Below are positions 30,801 through 42,800 of a stretch of 64,000 nt of DNA, in pieces (within the stretch, counting starts at the first letter, position 1; every line of letters starts with the position of its first letter). This DNA comes from Monodelphis domestica (lineage: Eukaryota; Chordata; Mammalia; Didelphimorphia; Didelphidae), in the NCBI RefSeq assembly GCF_027887165.1, contig NC_077228.1, positions 212,587,635 through 212,651,634 of the forward strand, given 5' to 3'. The position numbers and the translations under genes are program-made. The notes beneath the pieces were generated by a model that was given only the letters and a program-made list of their open reading frames with translations, was not told the DNA's origin and did no database searches.

Positions 30801-33800
30801 TGCCAATTGGAGTCATCAAACTGAATGCAGGAGGGGTTCTGCTGGTCCTGAGACAGACTCAGCATCTCCAGGTGATAGTCACACACAAAGTCCTCTGCCT
30901 CACAGGTGTCCCCTTCAGTCACAGCCTAGAATGAATAAAAGGGTAGGAGAGGAGAGAGGGAGAAAGAGAAGGGGAAAATATCCAACACACTGGGGAGACT
31001 GTACCAGGCCCCCTGCCGTCCTCCCTAGCTAGTGGGAAGTATTCTCAGCATTCTACTAGAGAAGAAGTCAGTCAAAGCCCCTGGCCTCCCCGATCAAGGG
31101 GCAGCCTGAAGGGCCTGAGGGATTTCATGTATCTCCATCCCCTCCAAGTTTCTCTCTTTATCTCTTCTAATCCTGCCCTCTAAATCTCAAGGAGGACATA
31201 AAGAACCATTAGCAAGAAGTCCAAAGGAGAAAGGAGTAAAAGGTAGGGAAGAAATAAGGAAAAGTGAAAGGATCTGATTCCATTTGGAAAAAAAAAGGCT
31301 TTAAGGGAACTCACTGGCACCTCTCTAGAGAACTGTAGGGAGGATGGCAAGGAGTTCCAACTGAAATGAGCTTATATTACAAGAGAATTTTAGGTTAGGA
31401 ATCAGAAGACTCTTTAAGAGCTGATTCTCCAAGAATGAGACAGTGAAACTACAGATGTCCTTCTCTGCAGGCATTTTAGCCTTAAATCTGTCTGGGATCA
31501 AAAGGGGGGTAAGGGACAGGGCATAATTAGCCTATCCTTCTTTCTCCCCTCACCTTAAATAGCTCATCTTCTCCACCCTCAATGTCCTTGCTGAAGCTCA
31601 CATTGGAGCCAGAGGGATGTTTATTGCGCCCATGTAGTTTTCGGTGAGGGTGAAGTTCAGGTGGTTTGGGGCCATCCCCAGGCCAGTCACCCCTCTCCTG
31701 CTCATTGGAGAGGTGCAAGGTGTCACTCAAGGGACCAGACAGCAAAGCATCACGCTCATGGGGCTAAGGAGAATGTAAAGAGGGAGGGCTAAGAGAGATG
31801 TCCCAGGGGCTGGCTCCCTTCCCCCTTCCCACTACCTGGGGAAGAGGGTTGTTCCCTCTGGTGTTTTTCCCCCTTCTTGGTCCTCCCCAGGAGGTACACT
31901 CACTGCCTCTAGTCAATTTCTGCCCTCCCTGAGGCCACTGGCCAGACTCCAGGGGCTAAACAGCCTGGCCCAAATTTGGGCCTACAGGAGCCGGCCATAC
32001 CTCCTCCTCTACCTCGGGGTGGCAGAAGGAGCGGGTCGACAGATCATCTGTCAGGTCTTCGTGGCTGCTGTGAGGTGGTTCCATCTTCCCACTGAAGAAC
32101 AGGACTGTCTCAGGGCTGGGATTAGGCCAGGACAGGATCCCTTGCTTGTCCACACAGCACAGCACCTGTAGTCAGAGGTAAGGTAAGTGCCTGGAGCTAC
32201 ACTCACTTATGCATGTGCGGGATACTTCAGGGAGCAAAAGAAAGGGAAAAGTATCCTCCTACATCTGGGGAATAAGTTAGACTGGACTAGAGAGAGGGGA
32301 AAACATCCTGCAGTGCTTGGGAAATCTAGACCTCAAAGGAGAATTCCAAGGGAGGGAAGGAATAGAGAAGTATCAATCTAAAACAAAGCTTCTCTGGACT
32401 AGGTCTAGAAAACAGTTAGTGCAGGGACTAGAGCATTGAATCTGGAGTCAAGGAGATCGAAGTTCAAATCCTGCCTCAGATACTTTTGGTTGTATACCTG
32501 GGCAAATCACTTAATCTCTGCTTGTCCCAGTTTTCTTATCTATAAAATGGAGATAATAACACCTACCTCCCGGGGTTGTTGTGGAGATCAAATGAGATAA
32601 TAATTGTAAATGCTTTGCCATCCTAACTATTTTTGTTATTATTGATATTATGAGAAGCATTAGCTTCTGCCTTGAAGTATAGGGTTCCTATAGCACTCCA
32701 GCCCTTCAGGGCCTCTCCTTTCAATGGGAATGGTCCTCACCGTTACAGAACCCAAGCTGTGCAGCAAGCTAGAGCTGTAGCTCAGTGTAGATGACTTTCC
32801 TTGGATCACATTAAGGAAGTGGCCCCAGATGCAGCGAAGCATTTCCTAGAGGGAAAAGAAGACATTGATTGTGAGGATAGATCCAAAAACTCAAAGAGAG
32901 AATTCCAGGGAAGGGGAGGGATGGAGCAGTATCCATTTAAAGTAATGCTCCTTTGGGCAGAAAACAGATGGTCTGCTAGGGGAAAGGGCTCCCAATCAGG
33001 CCACGCAAGAAAAGGAACATTAGGCTACAAAAGCGCAAGGAGAGGAATTAAGATCAGGAAGAGGAGAATAAGGAAGGGCAGAAGTTCCCCGATATTTTGG
33101 AGGTAGGGACATCAACATTCTAGCTGGCAGACCTGAGAGGAGACCACTTCTGTGTAGCTGCTGAGAGTATCTTCTGAAAACTTGGCCAACTATATCAAGA
33201 GACAAGAGCCATCATCAGTGAAACAGAAAGGATCTGCTCAAATAGTATTTAGTGCTGGCAGTAAAAAGAGTCTTGCCCTAAGCTAGTCTCTTTGGAAGAG
33301 GATACAGCAGTAGATACTATAGTCCCCATATGGAGAAGAGCCTGGAGGAAGGGGAGGATCACTAATTGTCTAGAACCTCACGTTAAAGTCCATCTCCTTA
33401 TGTGTAAGGGGCCTGGGCTAACTGACCAACTACACCCAACATAGTAGTCAGACCCTTCCAGGTTCTGAAACATAAGATACATCCCTGGGTCAGAGAGTCA
33501 AACCCCTTCTTTTCTTCCCTCACTTCCCCAGATGCCAAAGGGCTCAAACTTCAAAGACCTACCAGGGAGCTAGGTGAGGCTTTGCTCATCTGGGCCAGGA
33601 CTCGGGCCTCCCCACAGGCTGTGGCCAGTACCCAGAGGACTGGAAACAACAGTGGGAGGATTGGCAGGACACCATTCACCTGGGGAAAAGAAAAACCCAC
33701 TCCTAATATACACTAAAGATCTATTGGCCCATGAGGGGAAAGAAGGGGAGGATTTTTCTAGTTATGTGGCCAATTCTTAGGTATCAAGCATCCCAGTTAT

Positions 33801-36800
33801 CCAGAATGGGAGGCAAGTATCACCATGAAGGATTTTTTGACCATGGGAGGAATATGACTCAGGCAGGAACTTAGGTATTCGACTCTGGCTTCATGTCACA
33901 TTTGAAAGATGGCCTTCCCTTGACCATCCCATTTAAAAGATGACCCCATTTCTTCCCACTTCACAGCCTTAAAAAGAAAAGATTCTCTTACCTGCAGCTG
34001 GAGTAAGGTATATTGCCAAGAAGTGACCCCTGGAGCCCTGAACACAAAGCGCAGGGCATTAGTGATAAGGAAGCTGGCCTGTTGGGAAAAGGACAGTCTC
34101 AATATCTTTCATCTTCTTTGGGCATGAAGAGCAAAGTCTATACTCTCAGTTACCACTCTTGATTTTCTTTATTCCCTCAAATTTTACTGTTCACCTCTTA
34201 GGATCTCTGGCAACATTGCCTTCCATCCCCCCGCCAGCCCTTGAAGCTCATGTACAACCAATCTCTACCCAATGAGTCATGCTCTTGGCCCATGTGGATA
34301 GTCCTCCTCCCACTCACCAGGACCACAGGCACTGCATATCGCAGCATCACCGACTGAACTGTGAACCTCTCATTGTCTAGAGCAGTCACTGGTCGAGCCA
34401 AGGCCATGTCCAAGCACCATCTGAGGGAAAGAGCAGCCTCAGTCCCAGGCTTCATCTAGTAAGCCACGAAGCATCATATGGACATGTCACTGATCCTCTA
34501 GAAAGCCCTAATGGCCAAATGTCCAGTCTCCAATCTTAGTCTGCCCAGAATAGTCCCCCAAATTCACTTTCTGACACAGCAGATACTCTAAAGCCCAATG
34601 GCTCCAAAAAGTCTACATTGAGAAGAAAGCAAATGCTTATTATTTGCACTAACAAATTTTTCTTGGGAGTAGGAAAGAGGGCAAGTTACTGGGAGAAGGG
34701 CAGCATCACTCTCACCTGACGTTGTCCAACACAGGGGTCTTAAGAACCCGGAAGAGCCGGTGTTGTTGGGGGTTCTGTGGTCCCTTCTTCACTTCCCCCC
34801 GTGGAGAGGGAGGAGGAGAAAAAGGGGGAAACAGGTCACCTGGTTCCAAGACAATGTGCTCATCATCCTGTCAGCAACGTGAGGGAAGATTGATGAGGGC
34901 AGACAAAAATGTCAGTGCACAGCCAGTCACATTGCCATGTATCCTCTAAGATCTCTGATAAACTAGAGGGATTGTGCAGGGTGATAGAGAATATCAAGAA
35001 GTAAACAGGCAGCAGGACAGGGTTCTTTTGGGTTTCTAGCAATTTAAAAACAGTGGAAAGGAAAGGATAGGGACAAGAAGACAGGTAATAAATATTCAGA
35101 TCATGCCTTATCCTGCCCAAAGACTGTCAAGAAACTAAGGAACTACCTATGATCTTGGGACTAAACCCTGACTTCCTCCCACATACCCCTACAATGTCCC
35201 CTATAGAAGAAGAAACCCCTGAACTACCTTGATCCCCCTCAGGGAAGCGAAGGATTCCTGCCCTGGCCTCAAGGCAATGACATCTCCCTCCACCAGCAGG
35301 CTGACTGGCAGATTTACCAGGTATCCATCTCGGTAAGCCCAGTGCAAGGACCAGGATGGTGCAAAGGGCATATGAAGATCTGGATACATGGCATTCGGCC
35401 ATCTGACCTCTTTACCATCCCTGAGGGCATCTGGAGAGAAAAGGAAGAGAGCAATGCATTCTTTGACGACTCCCAAAGTAATCTCTTCAGTTTAGCCAGG
35501 TCAATCCCTCCACTTTGCTCAAACCCACCAAGCTCACTCTAGATTCTCTACTTTTACTTGTGTTTGCTTGACTATCTTCGGGAATGCTCTGCCCACATCT
35601 CAAGTTAGAATCATCCTTCAAGGCTCAGCTTAAAGTCCTACTCTCTGTACCAGTCAAGTGGTGCTTTATTATATACAAAGGATCATGGGACCTTAGTTTT
35701 AGAGCTGGATCTCATTTTATCATTTAACCTTCATCCTCTAAGAATGGTCAGGGCAGAGACAAGCACCAAGGCAAATATGCTGCCAACTTAAGTAGTCAAG
35801 GGTCTGGCCAGTAGAAAGAGAAGAGATGTTTAAAATTCTGCTGTTTCAGGGCATCCTCCTCAACCTCCAAGAAGGATCAATCCACATCCTCACCACTTAT
35901 TTGATCAATGATCCCTCGAAGCCTTCTCTCCACCTCCTGGCGCTTCAGTCGCTCCTGTCTCCCAATGAGGATGAGGTTCAGAAGCAGCAGCAGGAGAAGG
36001 GCAGTGGCATTCACCAACTCTACCCCATGGCTGAGTAGAAAGAGTCAGATGGTTGGGGTGCCATATGTACAGCCCCCAATCCAGCCCACTCCCAGAGCTT
36101 GAAGTACTTTCCTTCTCCCCTCTCTGAAGCCTATTCCTTATCCCCCATCCCCCTAAAGGAAGCTGCCTCAACTCAGATTGCCTAACATGGGCCTTAAATT
36201 TTGCCTTTAGTCACAGAATATAAGAGGTTTCCATATAGCCCAGGCTCTGGTCCAAGGGGGTCCAGTCACTGTTCTGACCTGCACTAGCTCATGAGGCAAT
36301 TCTTGATATCCCCCATTAGCATTACAGATGGAAAAAATAGAAACTTTCTTCTGGGACTTGGAGGGACAAAAAGCAGGTGGAAAACCACCTCTTTCTGCTG
36401 GCCACCAGGGCACTGTTTACCTCCCGGCTGGCTGACTCCCATAGCAGCCTAGCAGCAGCAGCACTGCCAACAGCATCAGGGAGGCACCAGGCCAATGGAA
36501 ACAGGAACAGCGGTTACTATGGTGCAGGAAGCTTCTTTTCCATATCTCCTAAGGAATGAGTAGAGATATTGCAAATCAGCAGCAAGCTTTAGGTGCCAGA
36601 ATAGGACACTAAGGGGTCAGTCAGGGCAAGAAAAGACCCCTTCCCAACTAAGGATCTGGTCTCCTTCACACATATACTTGCCCCTCACCTGCTTCTTATC
36701 TCTCAAGTAAACCAAAGCTATGACCTAAGCTTGAGACCAACTTGTTACTTGGGTGGGATGAGATGGGGGCTACATTGGAGAAAATCAGGATCCTGGGAAC

Positions 36801-39800
36801 CATTAAAAGGGCTCCCTTACCCCTTGTGTTTTTAATGATGGTACCCAGTAAAAAAGTTCAGATTTTCAAGCTTCATTATAGCCTTGGAAGATAGCTAGGA
36901 GTGGCCACTCCTTAGGCTTCTACAGACTCTTCCTTGTACCTTACACTCCCCATAGCAATTAAATTTCTCAGGCATCATCCCACTCAATCAGCTGGGCCAG
37001 GATCAAAGGATTTGGAGACAGGGAATAATTTAGCCCAACTCCCCCATTTTATAAAGCAAGAAACTAAGGGGCAGAGAAGTTAAGGAATTTGCCCAAGGCC
37101 ACCCTGATAGTATGAAACAGAGCTGGCATTTGAACTCAGATATTCTCATTCAAAATCCAGGGTTCTTTCCACTAAGTACTACCACTACCTAAGTCTGGAA
37201 GGGAGGAAGGGACACTGGCAACACTTGGGCCTGTAATATTGACACAGAGAGGGAGAACCTCACCTTCCATGTGAGGCTTTTCTTTTGCTCCTTCAAGTGC
37301 CCTTCCAGTACTGCCTCCAGCTGCTCCTTCAGGATCCTAAGGGCCTTACCTGTGGATAGGCCCAAGGCCAAGGGGGGATCGCCCTACAGAAGAAAGCACA
37401 AAACTGTAGACACCTCCTGGAAACCTTCAAGTTATTGCCAGATGCTACTTATGCTCAAATTCTCTTTATTCCCAATGTTGTGAGGCTGAAGATGCCCAGG
37501 AAAATTCTGGCTCCACCCCAGGTCCCTGGTTGCTGATGTATCCAGGAAAAAAAAAAAATCCCACCCTATTTCCAAACAGACATGAGGTTCTCAACAGGTC
37601 TAAGAGGGTCCTGAGGAGATGAGAGCATAAATGCCTAAGGAAGAAGACTGCCAAAGACCTCCTAAAGAGCACCAGTGTATAATACACACAATGACTATAT
37701 CAATTTAAATAAAGCCAAGTTGGAGAGGCTCTGTTCAAATACAATGGTCTATGCTAGTACCATAGAGAATTGTCAAAGTTAAAGGGACATGTCCCTTCCT
37801 TCTGTTAACAATCAATTAACAGCTATTTGGGGGGAAGATACTTGGCAAGAGAGTTTAGGTATTAGTTGAGAAATATCGATTGTGTCAAAACAAAATATGC
37901 CAAGAAATTTCAGTTTTAAAAATAAAGGCCACCAGTGGACTTCTGAAAGAAATATCCTTGATAAAGGAATTGATAAGCCAGGAAAGGTAGCCTATGATGA
38001 GAGAGGGGACCCCTGATCCTATACATCATCATGATCTTCTGTTGAGGGTTAGGGACAGAATATCACCAAGGTGTTTCACCATCTCAATCAGCCCACTCAG
38101 ATTCCCATACACTGAGGCTCCTGTGGCTTATGACATCCATTTGCTTACACACTCTTTCTAACCAAGATGCCTACATTATTAGGTCCATTTCCTTCCTTCT
38201 AGTCTCAGTTCTCCCACCCCCCAGCAAATGAATTAACAAATATCCATTGGTAATGGGTAGGAAAACTCATACTGCTTTCAATTTGGGCACAGGGGGTCAA
38301 GAAAGAATATATTGTCATCAATATGAAAGGGGAGAAGGGAAGGCCTTCAGCAGCTTATACCGCACCCCACCAAAAATATGTCTAGACTATGGATCTGCTC
38401 ACCATAGTGGCTTTAGAAGATTATGAGGAAAGGATCTGAATCTTCTACAGGGGATATACAAATTATTCCAGCTTATGGAGAAACAGCTACCTTAAACCAA
38501 TTGATTTTAGAGACTGAACATTGTGGAGAATTTGAGTGAGAGTATATGTGAAGAATGAAACAAAATTATTAATTAAAAAATTTTAAAGAAGAAATAGCCA
38601 TCAATGCAGGGACTCCACATTCAGGGCTACCTATGCCCTGAATTCCTCTGGTAGGGGATCCCAAAGTTTATCTGGACAATCCCAGAGTTTAGCCTTTATG
38701 GCAAGTTCCAGATGGGGCCATGGCCTATTTCATTGAACTCTTTACTGCCTAACTTAAAAGGAGAGAAAAATTAACAGGGAATTGTTATGAATAAAGAAGG
38801 GGACCAAGAGAAAGGTCAAGATGACCATGAAATTTCTGATGACTTAAAGAGAAATTTATCCCACTTCAGGGAAGGGAGAATGTGGGATTATAATCAGGCT
38901 TGTACAGATGATTCAGTTTTAGAAACCAAGAGCCTCAGGAACAGCTAAGTAGCTCAGTGGATAGATCACCAGCCCTGGAGAGCGGAGTTTCTAGGATTCA
39001 AATCTGGCCTCTGACACTTCCTACCTGTGTGACCTTGGTCAAGTCAAGACACTTAACTCCAAATGCCTAATCCTTACCACTCTTCTGCCTTGGAATTGAT
39101 ATTTAGTATTGAGTCCAAAACAAAAGGTAAGGGTTTAAAAAAAAAAGAAACCAAGGGCCTCTTGTGTCTTTTGCCTTTGTATTTCCACCTTCCACCTACA
39201 CATGGGTATGCTAGAGCTCAGAATTATAATCCTCAACTAGGGCTAGATAATTGGGGAAGACAAAAAAAATGTCCTGAAAGCAAGACTTGCCAATCAGCCA
39301 ACCAATTAATAAACAATTAGGTATACTGAGCATTGTGCTAGCTGCTGGGGTCACCAAGTCAAAAGAACTCCCCAATAGTCCTTGCCCTGAAAAAGCTTAT
39401 GTTTTAGAGGTGAGAAAATAATATACAACAATTAAGCATATATAACATAAATGTAAGTTAAATTCTTTTATTGGGGGCACAATAGCAACTTCAGAATCAG
39501 GCAGGCCTTCATGCAGAAGATGGCTCTTGAATGGAGTTTTGAAGTGTAGTAAAGGATTTAATCAGGGCAAGCTGCATTCAAAAGATGCTGCAAACCAACA
39601 TTCCACTCAGAACTCCCAGGAACTGGGACTGAATACAGAGGCAATTGCTGGAGATAGGTGGTGGACCCTGGAGGAGGGAGAGGCAGCTTTTCTCCAGCAG
39701 TCAGGAGAGTCAAAGAGTATCTGTCTGGTATTTTCTGGGGTGGACCCAGAGAGCCAATGGATCACTCTTCTTTGGCTTTCTTGACATTTCTGCCTGTTCC

Positions 39801-42800
39801 TGCTGTTTGTTGCTGCTACAGAGAAGTGGATTTCAGCTGTTGTTGGTTACATCTTTCTGGGATTGCTGTTTGAATCAAAGAGGATTCTTGTGTTGTGAGA
39901 TTCTTTGGGCCCTTTTTTGTCCTTGCCCCTACCAATCCCTCCCTAACTTTAATTACTACTCAAATTAGTTTAGAATAATTATATAAAGTTTTAGGGTTTT
40001 AAATATCTATTGTGGGTTAGAAGTAAGTTATTCCCTAATCCCCTTCCCTTCTCCCTTTAGCTAATTAAACCTTTTAATTTTATATATATAACTAGTTTGA
40101 ATACCTTCTTTTAACCCACATATAACATTTGATGAGTCAGTAGGGCAAACCTGCAAAGTAATTTACTTGGGCCTAAGAAAAACAGATTAGTAGGTTGACA
40201 GTTGGACAAGCTACCAACATTCCACTGCCCTCGAACACCTGGTTGTTCTCCAAGGTCCTGATATTGCTTACTCCTGCTTGGCATGGAATTCTGACTGTGG
40301 ACACCAAGGGGGTTTTCATTTTTAAATAGCCCAAAGGCAATAGTACATGTGTTAGGAAGCTATTTTTTATTTTTGTTCTTTGCAGGTTTAGGGAGAAGGG
40401 AAGGAGATCAGGGAAGAAGTTACTTCTAACCTACAACAGATATTTAAAACCCTAAAACTTTATATAATTATTCTAAACTAACTAATTTGAGTAGTAATTA
40501 AAGTTAGAGAGGGATTGGTAGGGGCAAGGACAAAAGGGCCCAAAGAATCTCACAACACAAGAGTCCTCTTTGATTCAAACAGCAATCCCAGAAAGATGTA
40601 ACCAACAACAGCTGAAATCCACTTCTCTGTAGCAGCAGCAGTAGGAACAGGCAGAAATGTCAAGAAAACCAAAGAGGAATCCACTGGCTCTCTGGGTCCA
40701 CCCCAGAAAATACCAGACAGATACTCTCTGGACTCTCCTGACTGCTAGAGAAAAGCTGCCTCTCCCTCCTCCAGGGTCCACGACCTATCTCCAGCAATTG
40801 CCTCTGTGTTCAGGCCAGTTCCTGGGAGTTCTGAGTGGAATGTTGGTTTGCAGAATCTTTTGAATGCACCTTGCCCTGATTAAATCCTTTATTACAGAAG
40901 GAAATGAGGGGCTCTTAAGAGGTAGAGGAGATGGGGGAGTACATTCAAGACATGGAGGACAGAATAAAGGCTTGGGGATGTGGAAGACTGAGACTATCAT
41001 AGCTAAGGACTAGCTAGAAAGCCAGTATGAATGTAGAATGTGGGACTTCTATGAAAGGAGCTTCAGGAATAAGATTGGAAATCAGCTTGCAAAGGGCTAA
41101 GTAAAAGGAGGGCAAGTAGAACAGACAACTTATTCTAGAGGTTTAGCTGTGAAAGAGATGAGGGGGATTGGACAACAGCTTGAGGGGATGGCATTGAATA
41201 AAATTTTGGAGGGGATTTCGCATAGAAAAGAGTTGGGCATGTTAGAAGGTGGCAGGAAAGGATTCAGTAGATTGGAAGAGTTCAAAGATGATGAGGATGG
41301 GATCAAGGATACTCATAATGGGGTTGGCCTTGGCTAGGAAAAAGGTCACCATTTCATCAGGCTGGAAGAGAAGAAAGAATAAGAGATAATGTCAAGGTTT
41401 TTTGAGATAGAAAATCTAGAAGAAGAGGGAACTTATAATAAGTAGTATATTTTCTATGTACAGCAAGATCCTCTGCTAAGAGGGAAGGAAGAGATGTGAG
41501 AAATTGAAGAGAGAAAGCAAAGCTCTAAACAGCCTTTGTGGGAAGAGAGGATAGGGAATGTAAAGGGAGAAGTAAAAGGAATATCCAGATGACATGAGGA
41601 TCCAATCTTGAGTTTAAATAACATAATTTTGTCAAATTGACCCAGTCAGCAAAGTTGCATAATTGCAGCATGTGGATAGGAATGGAAGAGATAGATGGTG
41701 GGAATAATTTGGAATTAAGACTTGATAAAGTATGGAGTTAATAAGATAGAGGGGCAAGGCACTCGAGTTTAAAGGACAGTATAAAGCTGAATTGGTTAAC
41801 TATAGGATTGAGAATGGAAAGAAAGGAAAAATGAGGTTAGAGTAGGGTAATGGCCTGGAATACTGAGGAATAGAAAGGCTGGAGGAGGGCCAAATGAGGA
41901 AGAACAGGTGATGGAATGATAGGAGTTTATAACAAATAAAGGAATTAGGGAATTTTTGATTATTGAAGAGGAAGCTTTTGTGAAATGATCAAAGATGTAG
42001 CAAAGGAAAAATGGAAGTCAAGGGAGCTGAGAAAATTCAGGAATTGCAAAGTTGATGTGTTTTGAAATTGCATCAACAAGTATGTTGGAAGTCACTCAGC
42101 TTAAGAGCAAGAGATTGGATAAAGAGGAAGGTTGTGAGTCAGGAAATTAATTCCTTGAGAAGGAAGAAGACTTGGGAGCTGGAAGAGAAGTAGTAGGTTC
42201 TAAATTAGATGGCAAATTTGAAAGGAGTGAACCTTTATAGAGGAAATTCTGATGAATAATGACAGCAAAGGAAGTTTTACGTGGGAAGCACAGACTATTC
42301 TCATTTTCCCTCCAGAATCAGGAGATATAAGAATGTGCAACCAGTGATAGGAAAGATGGCCAGGGTGGCAGAGTCATCTGGGGGAAGCCAACAACCACTA
42401 GGAATAGGAAAACTAGGTAAAGAGAGGAGAGATAATGATGGACCAGAAGAAAAGGAGGGAAGGGATGCTCATGTCCCACAGGACTAACATTTCACCAAGG
42501 GACTCCTAAACCTGAAGTGAGGACCAAAGCTAAAGAATTTCAAGTAAAGCAGGAAAAGAGCTACAAATAGTACATGAAAAGCTAAGTGCATACAAACAGG
42601 GCTGTTGGCATTCAGCTAGATATTTGTATGTCACTCTTTAGGGACCATATGACTCTCCCTTTAACTCCTTACCAACATCAAAAAAATCTTTACATCTAGC
42701 TTATCTTGTTTCAAAACTAGGACTAACCCTACCTCTAACCCTACCTTGTTACCCTACCTCAGGTAACAAGAGACTTTAGCCTCTCAAAAATTTCTTTTAC

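Noticed and set aside
42716-42765. CTAACCCTACCTCTAACCCTACC, telomere-like
   Set aside because: Only two imperfect units; no run of TTAGGG/CCCTAA.
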